Shown one piece after another: positions 5,760-13,023 of a stretch of DNA of 13,151 nucleotides; the stretch's first letter is position 1, and each line of letters begins with the position of its first letter. The stretch lies in contig CANCAO010000368.1 of NCBI GenBank assembly GCA_947374105.1, forward strand, positions 1 to 13,151. The letters are read 5' to 3'. Under the pieces are notes generated by a model, which did no database searches, was not told where the DNA came from, and saw only the letters and a list, made by a program, of their open reading frames with translations. The position numbers and the translations under genes were made by a program. Source of the DNA: Comamonadaceae bacterium. Its GTDB lineage: Bacteria > Pseudomonadota > Gammaproteobacteria > Burkholderiales > Burkholderiaceae_C.

Positions 5760-8438
5760 ATGCCCATGACAGCAGACAGAACGAAAAAGTTGGTGGGCGA
5801 ATGGGCACCAGTTCAAAAGATTCGGCAGATCGCCACATTGGTTGTGCTGATGGTGATCGTCCTGTTTGGGCTTTTCATTTATACACAATACAGGTCAATT
5901 GCAGCAGAGACTGAGATCCGGCTAGATTATTTTGCCCGCTCTTTGGAGCAAGCCACTTCTAGCATTTTGGATTCTTCCAACAGCGATCTGAATGCTCTTG
6001 CACTCAACCTTGGATTGCTTGGAGCTAAAGGTAGTTACTTAGAAGCAAACAACATCACGCCTATGTTGGCTGCTTGGTCTGGCAATAGGCCTTGGGTTCG
6101 GAGTGTTTCTGTCATTTCGAGCACGGGCGAAGTTTTGTTCAGCAGTATTCCCGGGGATGTCGGAAAACCGGTCGACTTGCCGTTGCTGGGGCAACTTCCC
6201 TCACCAGCGCAAAACACAACGCAAGGGCCCGTACTCAGGGGAAGAGGTATTGGTGAACTGCATCCGATGGAGGCCAATAATTCCGATGGATCCCCTGTGC
6301 TTGCTTTGATACGAAGCCGAGCGCTTCCTTACGATGCAAACGTGTACATGGTTGTACTTCTCAATCTTGACTATCTTTCCAATTACTTTGACTTACTCAT
6401 GGCTCGCTCTGGCACTCAGGTTGCCATGCTGAACTACAACGGAGTCATCATGGCGGGGACTGAGGACATCGGTACAACGCCAGAGAAACTGACCACTAAG
6501 ACACCTATTTTTACGGAATTTTTGCCAAAACGTGAAAGTGGAAACTTTCAGGGCTTCGCGATTCGTAGCCATGATGCTGTGGGTAGTGTGTCGGCCTTTC
6601 TTTCTTTTCGAACACTTCGTAACTGGCCAGTCGTCATTGTTGTGCAGCGTCCTATCTCTTTGGTCACTAAAGAGTTGAAGGATGGACTTTGGCCGACGCT
6701 TGGCGCTTTCTTTAGCATTCTCATGCTCATTGTGGCCTTGACACAAGTGGGGCTACGTAGCTACCGAAGAGATTCACAGCTTCGTGCGGAGCTCGACAAG
6801 CAGACCGCTGAGACAACTGCCGTTGTCGTGCGCGATATAGCTATTCAGGAGTCCTCCCTTGACGCCATCATCATCATCGATGCAAATGACCAGATACTTT
6901 CGATAAATCCGGCGGCCGAGACCATATTCGGACATCGCTCTGAAGAAGTATTAGGTCGCTCCATGTCACAACTCTTAATGCCCTTGGGCCTTCGCCAAGT
7001 GCATCGAACGATTTTAAAAAAATTTATACAAACTGAAAATACATCTTTACTGAAGAGCCGAAGGGAAACATTGGGCCAGCGCGCTGATGGTAGTCAGTTT
7101 CCGATGGAAATCGGAATTGTTCCAATCAAGGTTTCAGCAGGTTTTGATTTCATTGTGACGATTCGTGACATCACGCTGCTCAAAAACGAACAGGCAAGAT
7201 CGATAGAGCTGATGCATGAGTTGGATTTAAATGCCAAAGAGTTAGTGTCGAAGAACCTGATTCTTGAACATTCAAGTCAGCGCGAGTTGAAAATCGCGCA
7301 ACATATCCAGAGTTCCATGCTCGTCAGTCCACCCACCCAAGTTGACCCAAGGGTTTGGATTTCGGCTTTCAATCAGGCATCGAAGGGGGTTGACGGCGAT
7401 TTTTTTGAAGTGCTGACGGTAGGCAAAAATTGCTTTGATCTTGTGGCCGGCGATGTGATGGGAAAGGGTATTTCCGCTGCATTACTTGGTGCCGCTACCA
7501 AATTGCAATTCAGCCGTAGTCTTGTTGCACTGATGATGGAGGGAGAGCAGCGTGCAGCTATTCCAGAACCGAAGGAGATCATTTTTCACGTTAGTCAAAG
7601 CATTGCGTCAAACCTTCAATCATTGAATGCGTTCGTCACCTTGGTCTACATCCGCATCGATCTCACCCACGACACGCTGTCTTGGGTCGGATGCGGGCAT
7701 GAGGAATCTTTATTGCGCAAATGCAGCGGAGAAACTTGCTTGCTGTCCAATCAGCATCCCCCTCTGGGCGTGCTTTTGGATGAAACATTTGAACAAAGCG
7801 AACTACCCTTCAATGTGGGTGATTTCCTATTCTTGAGCTCAGATGGCGCATCTGACGCTTTGAATCGAGAAGGGCAGCAAATTGGACGCGACCTAGTTAA
7901 CCAGACAGTGCAGCGCTTGCTCGGAATTCACCATACGCCGAGTATGACGCTGCACACGATGAGGCGTAAGTTGCTGACTGATGACGTGACTCTGAAAGAC
8001 GATTTAACGCTTGTATTGTTAACTCGGCCTCTTCATCAGAACTTGTTGCGGCTGGAGGCCCCTCTATCGCTGGACTCACTGCGTCCTGTCAGATCCTTCA
8101 TACAAGAGTTGTCAGTAAAGGCTGGGTTGGATGAAGGGAGAACTAGTCAGTTTGTTGTTGCCGCAGCCGAAGTTCTCACCAACGCAATACGTCATGCCAC
8201 GGGATTATTGGAAGACGCACCAATGGAGATCATTGGTGCCATTGAAGACAGTCAACTGGTCGTTCAGTTCAGTTATCTTGGTGACTATTTCGAACCACCT
8301 AATGCGCTACCGGAAACCGATTTCAATCATTACCCGGAAGGTGGGTTCGGTCTTCAAATTATTCGCGATGCAACCGACCGGGTTGATTACCTGCATGAGG
8401 ATGGTGTCAACACTATCAGCATGTGGATATATCGTTGA
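5760..8438 (+). CDS. Membrane receptor with dCache-like, PAS, SpoIIE/RsbU-type PP2C phosphatase and RsbW-like HATPase domains (892 aa)
   Basis: A transmembrane regulator combining a Ser/Thr phosphatase and a kinase-like domain. Helix 1 lies at ~22-42. A periplasmic sensor (~46-308) has the look of a double-Cache domain, and helix 2 is at ~310-332. A PAS domain (~360-475) is followed by a coiled-coil linker leading into AQHIQSSM (513-520), the RsbU-type segment preceding the phosphatase. PP2C motifs are GDFFE (546-550), GDVMGKG (564-570), SSDGASDA (693-700) and KDDLTLVLL (746-754), so the metal-binding acids are present. The HATPase domain (~768-892) has AAAEVLTNAIRHA (801-813) and GGFGLQIIRD (861-870), but its G1 box is altered (Tyr839 where Asp is usual). 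Family knowledge: such proteins set the phosphorylation of a STAS anti-sigma antagonist. It follows the binding protein by 8 bp, so that protein may feed the sensor. ATG 5766 is an alternative start. Confidence 0.9.
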   Translation: MPMTADRTKKLVGEWAPVQKIRQIATLVVLMVIVLFGLFIYTQYRSIAAETEIRLDYFARSLEQATSSILDSSNSDLNALALNLGLLGAKGSYLEANNITPMLAAWSGNRPWVRSVSVISSTGEVLFSSIPGDVGKPVDLPLLGQLPSPAQNTTQGPVLRGRGIGELHPMEANNSDGSPVLALIRSRALPYDANVYMVVLLNLDYLSNYFDLLMARSGTQVAMLNYNGVIMAGTEDIGTTPEKLTTKTPIFTEFLPKRESGNFQGFAIRSHDAVGSVSAFLSFRTLRNWPVVIVVQRPISLVTKELKDGLWPTLGAFFSILMLIVALTQVGLRSYRRDSQLRAELDKQTAETTAVVVRDIAIQESSLDAIIIIDANDQILSINPAAETIFGHRSEEVLGRSMSQLLMPLGLRQVHRTILKKFIQTENTSLLKSRRETLGQRADGSQFPMEIGIVPIKVSAGFDFIVTIRDITLLKNEQARSIELMHELDLNAKELVSKNLILEHSSQRELKIAQHIQSSMLVSPPTQVDPRVWISAFNQASKGVDGDFFEVLTVGKNCFDLVAGDVMGKGISAALLGAATKLQFSRSLVALMMEGEQRAAIPEPKEIIFHVSQSIASNLQSLNAFVTLVYIRIDLTHDTLSWVGCGHEESLLRKCSGETCLLSNQHPPLGVLLDETFEQSELPFNVGDFLFLSSDGASDALNREGQQIGRDLVNQTVQRLLGIHHTPSMTLHTMRRKLLTDDVTLKDDLTLVLLTRPLHQNLLRLEAPLSLDSLRPVRSFIQELSVKAGLDEGRTSQFVVAAAEVLTNAIRHATGLLEDAPMEIIGAIEDSQLVVQFSYLGDYFEPPNALPETDFNHYPEGGFGLQIIRDATDRVDYLHEDGVNTISMWIYR

Positions 8439-8466
8439 TGAGTTCGGAAAATTAAGGGATTCATTC
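8439..8466. other. 28-bp gap between convergent genes
   Basis: The receptor gene and the minus-strand composite gene end facing each other here. I see no GC-rich hairpin or T-run on either strand, so no intrinsic bidirectional terminator is visible. Confidence 0.5.
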
Positions 8467-9927
8467 TTATCGAAAAATAGGAGCGAAAACCGCATGAATA
8501 CGACCTTTAAGCGTCGATTGAACTGCCATAAATGCATCAGCAGCTGCATCTGCTTCAAGGTTCAGACTCTCTACGCCTTCTTCCCAGGCTTTGGCATGGA
8601 ATAGCCCGATGGCGGTTCGTCCAAAAAGAGTTTGCCAATCTCGTCCCAAGGCATACCACTCTGATTTTCTCCGTGGACGTAGGCCAAACCAGTTACGCCG
8701 ACCTTGGACAATGTCCAGCAGCCCACCATACAAAGCAACGATCTGACTCAACACTCGGTTGTCACACGCAAGACGCACGGTGACACATTCGAGATTGTTG
8801 TCTCTCTTTAGTCTGGCTTTGACTACATTCACAGATTTCCAAAGTGAGGCTCCGCCACTTAACCGTTGCGCCAAAACACACACTACAAATGGTGGCAACA
8901 TGAGAGTTGCGAGTATTCCGGCCAGGAAGCGAGAAATCGCTGGTGTATGAGTGGTGTGTGAGGGTCGCAGGGATGTAAGTAGCGCATCTGATGTGCTCAA
9001 AACGTTACGCACTGACCACTTTAAACTCTGAATGGAGTTGCCCTGTGCTAGGGAATTTTCCAATGTAATTTGGCCACCCACATAGGTATTGGACATTACC
9101 AAAGAGTTTCGTACCTTGGCACCTCGGGCAACAATAACATTCCGAGCGAGCACCGTGTCTGGCCCCAGCTCAGCACCACCTTCGACCATACTGCCAGGCC
9201 CAATCAGAACCGGTCCTTCAATCTTTGCGTTCGCATCAATCACTGCGTCAGGACTTGCAGCTCCCCAAGGAAAACGTCGCCATGAGGCCGGGATGGCAGA
9301 CTCCTGACTACCGTCAAGGGCATTTTTTTGTGCTCGTAAAAGCTCATCAGCTCCTAGCACTTGCGCGCATTCAACGTTAGTGGCAATCACACAGCGCACC
9401 CGTCCCATATTTTTTACGCGCATGGCTAAGGATGCGTAATCTTCGTTTGGACTGAGTGCAAAGACTTGACTCACGTCAGTACTGAACCAGCCGGCCCAGA
9501 GCAGAGCATCACCTACATTTAGCGCGACACCAGTAGCCCGCATCAACTCGCGAATAACGCGGCTCGCCACCCATTGGTGGGCATGGCCAATAACGACTCT
9601 GTCAGTGGCATGCAAACCCATGCCACGGAGCACCTTGTAGGGTGAGGCAGTGTCTTTTGCGTAATGCCAGTTGAGTCGTATGCCCCAAGGCCCACCATCG
9701 TGCAGTATCTTGCGTAGCATTTCGGGTTGCTCACTCACAACAAGGTCTACTTCGCTCACCCCAGCCAGCGCACAACTGTCCAGCACACGCTGAATAAAGG
9801 TGGCAGATCCCAAGGGCAGCAAACACGCAAGAACATTGTCATCGCCCGGAATGTCGATATGCTGCATTGCGGTAGTGAATAGCACCACCCGAGGAGTAGA
9901 TTGCAAAATTGTGGGGGATTCAGTCAT
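8467..9927 (-). CDS. Composite protein: degenerate sugar nucleotidyltransferase-like domain, left-handed beta-helix and phosphoglycosyltransferase-like tail (486 aa)
   Basis: Residues ~12-225 follow the layout of NDP-sugar pyrophosphorylases: an initial strand VVLFTT, then PLGSATFIQRVLDSCALAGV, which matches the 'P-x-L-x-x-x-L-x-x-x-G' helix. The GxGTRLxPLT signature and its lysine are missing. Residues ~225-300 are hexapeptide-like repeats (IDANAKIEGPVLIGPGSMVEG and similar), as in GlmU/GMPP beta-helices. Residues ~331-486 align with the adjacent transferase: membrane hairpin with Pro-Pro (345-346), GG (358-359), and GRRNWFGLRP (409-418) against GKMTLVGPRP. The catalytic Asp-Glu of the transferase is Ala398-Leu399 here. 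It probably binds a sugar nucleotide or partner without catalysis, perhaps scaffolding chain initiation (inference). It lies 49 bp downstream of the transferase in the same direction; its Shine-Dalgarno is weak. A catalytic role with unusual residues remains possible. Confidence 0.72.
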   Translation of the reverse strand: MTESPTILQSTPRVVLFTTAMQHIDIPGDDNVLACLLPLGSATFIQRVLDSCALAGVSEVDLVVSEQPEMLRKILHDGGPWGIRLNWHYAKDTASPYKVLRGMGLHATDRVVIGHAHQWVASRVIRELMRATGVALNVGDALLWAGWFSTDVSQVFALSPNEDYASLAMRVKNMGRVRCVIATNVECAQVLGADELLRAQKNALDGSQESAIPASWRRFPWGAASPDAVIDANAKIEGPVLIGPGSMVEGGAELGPDTVLARNVIVARGAKVRNSLVMSNTYVGGQITLENSLAQGNSIQSLKWSVRNVLSTSDALLTSLRPSHTTHTPAISRFLAGILATLMLPPFVVCVLAQRLSGGASLWKSVNVVKARLKRDNNLECVTVRLACDNRVLSQIVALYGGLLDIVQGRRNWFGLRPRRKSEWYALGRDWQTLFGRTAIGLFHAKAWEEGVESLNLEADAAADAFMAVQSTLKGRIHAVFAPIFR

Positions 9928-9976
9928 ATTACTTTGTCGCTGGAAAATGAATAGGAAATGTGCATAGTCGGCTCAA

Positions 9977-10675
9977 TCAATAGGCACCACGTCCGAAAAC
10001 AACCGCAGGAATAGTCTTTAACAGCGTTTTAATATCTGTCCACAAAGAGCGCCGGTGGATATAGTCAATGTCCATCTCGACTTGCTGGTCAAAGGGAATT
10101 TCTGAACGCCCGTTGACTTGCCAAAAGCAGGTCAGACCCGGAACGACTGTCAGACGCTCGCGGTCACGTAAAGAGTATTTCAAAACCTCGAGCGGGATGG
10201 GTGGACGTGGCCCTACCAGGGTCATCTTTCCCGTCAAAACACACCATAACTGTGGAAGTTCATCAATGCTAAAGCGCCGAATAAAACGGCCAATTGGCGT
10301 GATCCTTGGGTCCCGCTTCATTTTGAAGGTCACGCCGTCTTTGCCGTGTTGATTCTCTGCAGCAATTTTGGCGCGCATGGCATCGGAGTCCACACACATA
10401 GAGCGAAATTTTGGGAAGCTGAATTCCTGGCCACGACGCCCAACGCGCTTCTGCCAGTAGAGAACTGGACCTCCATCGTGCAGCCGAATACAAAGAGCAA
10501 CGCCAATAAATAAGGGGGACAGAAATAACAGCGCGGGGAGGACTATAGTGATATCCAAGGTGCGCTTCAAAAATTGCAAGCTACCGACCTGAATGCGCCA
10601 TTGAACCCGCTTACACGAGGCTTTGAATCGTGCGTTACGCTGACTGGTCATATGGGGTAAGGCTTGCTTTTTCAT
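9977..10675 (-). CDS. Initiating phosphoglycosyltransferase, bacterial sugar transferase family (monotopic PGT, 232 aa)
   Basis: This enzyme starts the repeat unit by transferring a sugar-1-phosphate from an NDP-sugar to undecaprenyl phosphate at the inner membrane. A basic N-terminal ~35 residues precedes a membrane hairpin (~40-63) with the Ser53-Pro54 break typical of monotopic enzymes. Next come GGPVLYWQKRVGRRGQEF (68-85), KFRSM (89-93), the catalytic dyad in SIDELPQLW (Asp138-Glu139), GPRP (155-158), and PGLTCFWQVNGR (179-190). The terminal 'GRGAY' ends many ExoY/WcaJ-type proteins. The length matches the short form without the four-helix N-terminal domain of WcaJ. All key residues are present, so it should be active. 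Whether it uses glucose, galactose or another sugar cannot be told. It is the first gene of the minus-strand pair, with the composite protein gene following. Confidence 0.92.
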   Translation of the reverse strand: MKKQALPHMTSQRNARFKASCKRVQWRIQVGSLQFLKRTLDITIVLPALLFLSPLFIGVALCIRLHDGGPVLYWQKRVGRRGQEFSFPKFRSMCVDSDAMRAKIAAENQHGKDGVTFKMKRDPRITPIGRFIRRFSIDELPQLWCVLTGKMTLVGPRPPIPLEVLKYSLRDRERLTVVPGLTCFWQVNGRSEIPFDQQVEMDIDYIHRRSLWTDIKTLLKTIPAVVFGRGAY

Positions 10676-10790
10676 GGGATTCTTGAGTTCATGCTGTGCT
10701 GAAATTTATCTCGATGTCCGTATTACAAAGTAAAGCCCACATAGACTTGTGATCAGATTGTGAATTTCGAACGCTACTTACGAGATATAC
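10676..10790. promoter_or_regulatory. Divergent promoter region between the phosphoglycosyltransferase and the hybrid kinase
   Basis: This 115-bp region must carry the start signals for two diverging units. On the plus side it has two direct copies of TTGTGA (10747-10752 and 10758-10763), 11 bp apart start to start. On the minus strand a TTTACT and a GATAAA element separated by 18 bases (about 10704-10733) could be a weak promoter for the transferase gene. Ribosome-binding sites are weak on both sides. I cannot assign a transcription start, and regulator identity is unknown. Confidence 0.35.
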
Positions 10791-12641
10791 ATGCCCTTAT
10801 CCCTCGGATTAGATGAAAAATTGAAAGTTCTAGTTGCGGATGACATTGACAGTGCTCGCAGGGAACTGCTTCAGATGGTTCGTGATCTTGGTCACGAAAC
10901 CATTGAAGCTGTAAGCGGGGAAGATGCTTTGCGCTTGATGGATTTGCACTCCCCAGATGTGATATTGCTGGACTTGCTGATGCCGCACATGGACGGCTTT
11001 GAGGTAGTCAAGGAAGTGCGTAAGCGGTATACCGAAAAGTGGTTGCCAGTGATCGTCTTGTCCTCACTGGAGGGTCAAGAGCATTTTGCTAAAGCCTTGC
11101 AAAATGGTGCTACCGATTACCTTGTAAAACCAGTGAGACCCGCTATTTTGCGGGCTAAGCTCAGACAATATCAGCGCATCTTGTCCATGCAGTCAAATTT
11201 GGGTTTGCACGCACAGCGTCAACATGTCATTCATGAGCATATCGCAGACGCTATCGTCACTAATGCCATACATGACAATATTGCAGATGCCATCATTACG
11301 CTCAACGAGCAGGGATTGATCAGCGATCTCAATCGGGCTGCTCGCAGGATTTTTCAGGTGGACGATGCGAGGGGCGACTCAGACATTTCCATTATGGAAC
11401 TGACTGGCCTCAGTCTTGATTTTCTGCTTGCCCATGCTGAGGTTGAGATTCATTTGGAAAATGGACGGCGGGTATGGTTCCAAGTGACGCACAACAGTTG
11501 GTCCATTGGATCAAACGCTTATTTCACTATTTCATTGCACGACCTTAGCGAAGCCAAGCGCATTGAGCGGATGAAAGACGAGTTCCTTGCCACTGTGAGC
11601 CACGAACTACGGACGCCGTTGACGTCCATTTTGGGTGCTCTGGCCTTGTTAACCGCCGGTGCCGGCGGACTCCTGCCATCAGCTGCTGCCGAACTGGTTC
11701 AGGTTGCAAAGCGCAACGGTGACAGGCTGAGTCGACTTATTGATGATGTGCTGGACCTTACCAAATTGGAAGGCAACAGCATGCGATTAAACATGAGGAC
11801 AATGACGCTGCCGGCCCTCATCGAGGAGGCGGTCACGGTCAATAAATCGTATGCACAGGGCACCGAGGTGCGCATTGAATTTGAAAGACGCGGACCTTCG
11901 TTTCAGGTACAGGTGGATCCGGATCGTTTTTTGCAAATTATGGCCAATCTCTTGTCGAACGCCATTAAACATTCTCCTAAGGGGACCGTTGTTCGCGTCG
12001 TGCTAGAAACGGATGGGAACCATATGTATGTCCGGGTTGTTGACCAAGGGCCGGGCATTGACAAGGACTTCAAAACGAAACTTTTTGAAAAATTTTCGCA
12101 AGCCGATACCTCAGATCGACGTGCACTGGGCGGTACTGGTTTAGGTTTGTATATTTGTCGAATTTTGGTGGAGAAGATGAACGGCAAGATTTCCGCAGAG
12201 TCTGGTGCGACGGGGGGCTCTACCTTCACGGTTAGCTTGCCGCGCATCATTACGGGGGATGAGCAACCTTGGGTTCTGTGCATTGCGCAGGATCGGCAGT
12301 TGCAGGAACGCATGCAGGAGTGGTTGAACGGCATGGCCAGAGTAGAGTTGGCAAATAACTTGGAATCTGCTGCCGAGAGCATCTTGCGCTTGGGCGCACC
12401 TATGGTCGTTCTTGCAGACCCTCAAGCACAAGGTCTTGCTGATCAATTTTGCACACGCTTGTTGAAGATGGTCGGGCAAAAGTGTATTTTGCTTATTGGA
12501 GATGCGTTGGATGCGGGTTTTGCTGCTCGACATGGATTGGACTGGCTTTCCCTGTCAAGCATTTCTCGTCAGGACTTTGTGAAACGGGTACGAACCATCT
12601 TGTCCGACGCACTTAAGGATCGCTTGCATGGAAAAATTTGA
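10791..12641 (+). CDS. Histidine kinase with N-terminal receiver, PAS domain and C-terminal pseudo-receiver (616 aa)
   Basis: A cytoplasmic hybrid sensor kinase without membrane helices. The N-terminal receiver (~11-130) has Asp17-Asp18, phospho-acceptor Asp61 in ILLDLLMP, Ser91 and Lys113, so it should accept phosphate. A PAS domain (~160-255) is preceded by an in-frame ~13-residue tandem repeat (148-173). The HisKA domain carries SHELRTPL with His271. The HATPase domain has the N box (MANLLSNAIKHS, 384-395), G1 (VDQGPGID, 417-424), F box (FEKFSQ) and G2 (GGTGLGLYICR, 447-457), all intact. Residues ~493-616 are receiver-shaped: Asp543 aligns with the phospho-acceptor, but the Ser/Thr (Gly570) and Lys (Leu587) positions are lost and the N-terminal acidic pair is reduced. 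The gene overlaps the next receiver by 14 bases and diverges from the polysaccharide-initiation genes. The signal sensed is unknown. Confidence 0.9.
   Translation: MPLSLGLDEKLKVLVADDIDSARRELLQMVRDLGHETIEAVSGEDALRLMDLHSPDVILLDLLMPHMDGFEVVKEVRKRYTEKWLPVIVLSSLEGQEHFAKALQNGATDYLVKPVRPAILRAKLRQYQRILSMQSNLGLHAQRQHVIHEHIADAIVTNAIHDNIADAIITLNEQGLISDLNRAARRIFQVDDARGDSDISIMELTGLSLDFLLAHAEVEIHLENGRRVWFQVTHNSWSIGSNAYFTISLHDLSEAKRIERMKDEFLATVSHELRTPLTSILGALALLTAGAGGLLPSAAAELVQVAKRNGDRLSRLIDDVLDLTKLEGNSMRLNMRTMTLPALIEEAVTVNKSYAQGTEVRIEFERRGPSFQVQVDPDRFLQIMANLLSNAIKHSPKGTVVRVVLETDGNHMYVRVVDQGPGIDKDFKTKLFEKFSQADTSDRRALGGTGLGLYICRILVEKMNGKISAESGATGGSTFTVSLPRIITGDEQPWVLCIAQDRQLQERMQEWLNGMARVELANNLESAAESILRLGAPMVVLADPQAQGLADQFCTRLLKMVGQKCILLIGDALDAGFAARHGLDWLSLSSISRQDFVKRVRTILSDALKDRLHGKI
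11232..11309 (+). repeat. In-frame tandem repeat, two 39-bp units, at the start of the kinase PAS domain
   Basis: Two adjacent 39-bp units encode HEHIADAIVT... and HDNIADAIIT.... The first ten codons share 7 of 10 residues and 22 of 30 bases, with most differences at third positions; the last three codons have diverged. This suggests an old duplication of the PAS N-terminal helix, or the scar of a lost first PAS domain, rather than a recent slippage event. Confidence 0.6.
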
Positions 12642-13023
12642 ACGAATCATGTGCATTGAGGATGACCCTGACATCCTGCTTATTCTCGATTTCAGTCTTC
12701 GACGCATGGGCGGATTCTCGTTGTGCCTATGTACCGGAGGGAAAGAGGCACTCGAAAAAGTAGAAGATTTTCGACCCCAACTGGTTCTGTTGGACGTGAT
12801 GATGCCGGAAATGAGCGGACCACAAACCTTGGGGAAACTCAGGGAGCTACCGACTATTCGCGGAGTGCCAATTGTCTTTATGACCGCCAAGGCCATGCAG
12901 AGCGAAGTGGAAGAGCTCTTGGTGTACGGTGCCACGGGCATCATTGTGAAGCCCTTTGATCCAGTTGCATTGCCCGACAACCTTCGCATTTATTGGGAGC
13001 ACGGAAGAGGTCCCCGTGTCTGA
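12628..13023 (+). CDS. Stand-alone receiver-domain response regulator (131 aa)
   Basis: A single CheY-like receiver with no output domain. The phosphorylation site is complete: Glu11-Asp12-Asp13 acidic pocket, phospho-acceptor Asp56 in VLLDVMMP, Thr86 in FMTAKA and Lys108 in VKPF. The length is that of a lone receiver with a ~10-residue tail. The start overlaps the kinase gene by 14 bases and the end overlaps the next gene, so it is translationally coupled within a phosphorelay operon. Family knowledge: such receivers either shuttle phosphate to an Hpt protein or act by protein-protein contact. The neighbouring kinase is the obvious phosphodonor, and the next gene is a probable Hpt partner (inference). 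Confidence 0.9.
   Translation: MEKFERIMCIEDDPDILLILDFSLRRMGGFSLCLCTGGKEALEKVEDFRPQLVLLDVMMPEMSGPQTLGKLRELPTIRGVPIVFMTAKAMQSEVEELLVYGATGIIVKPFDPVALPDNLRIYWEHGRGPRV
13003..13010 (+). promoter_or_regulatory. Ribosome-binding site selecting a GTG start
   Basis: GGAAGAGG lies 5 bases before the GTG at 13016 and inside the receiver gene. The alternative ATG at 13028 would be 17 bases away, too far for normal spacing, so the GTG is preferred. Confidence 0.55.

Noticed and set aside
7016..7022. A7 run inside the receptor gene as a programmed frameshift or phase-variation site
   Set aside because: The frame continues intact through PAS, phosphatase and HATPase motifs, and a single A7 with no neighbouring stimulatory structure is weak evidence.
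8131..8604. 157-codon plus-strand open frame spanning the convergent junction
   Set aside because: It is out of frame with the HATPase motifs of the receptor and then runs antisense to the composite gene. It has no plausible start signal.
8467..9927. Functional NDP-sugar pyrophosphorylase or GlmU-type enzyme
   Set aside because: The nucleotide-binding GxGTRLxPLT signature and its lysine are not present; only the overall layout is kept.
11903..12382. 159-codon minus-strand open frame
   Set aside because: It lies entirely inside the HATPase and pseudo-receiver part of the kinase gene, whose motifs are clear in the plus frame; the reverse frame has compositional bias but no domain signal.
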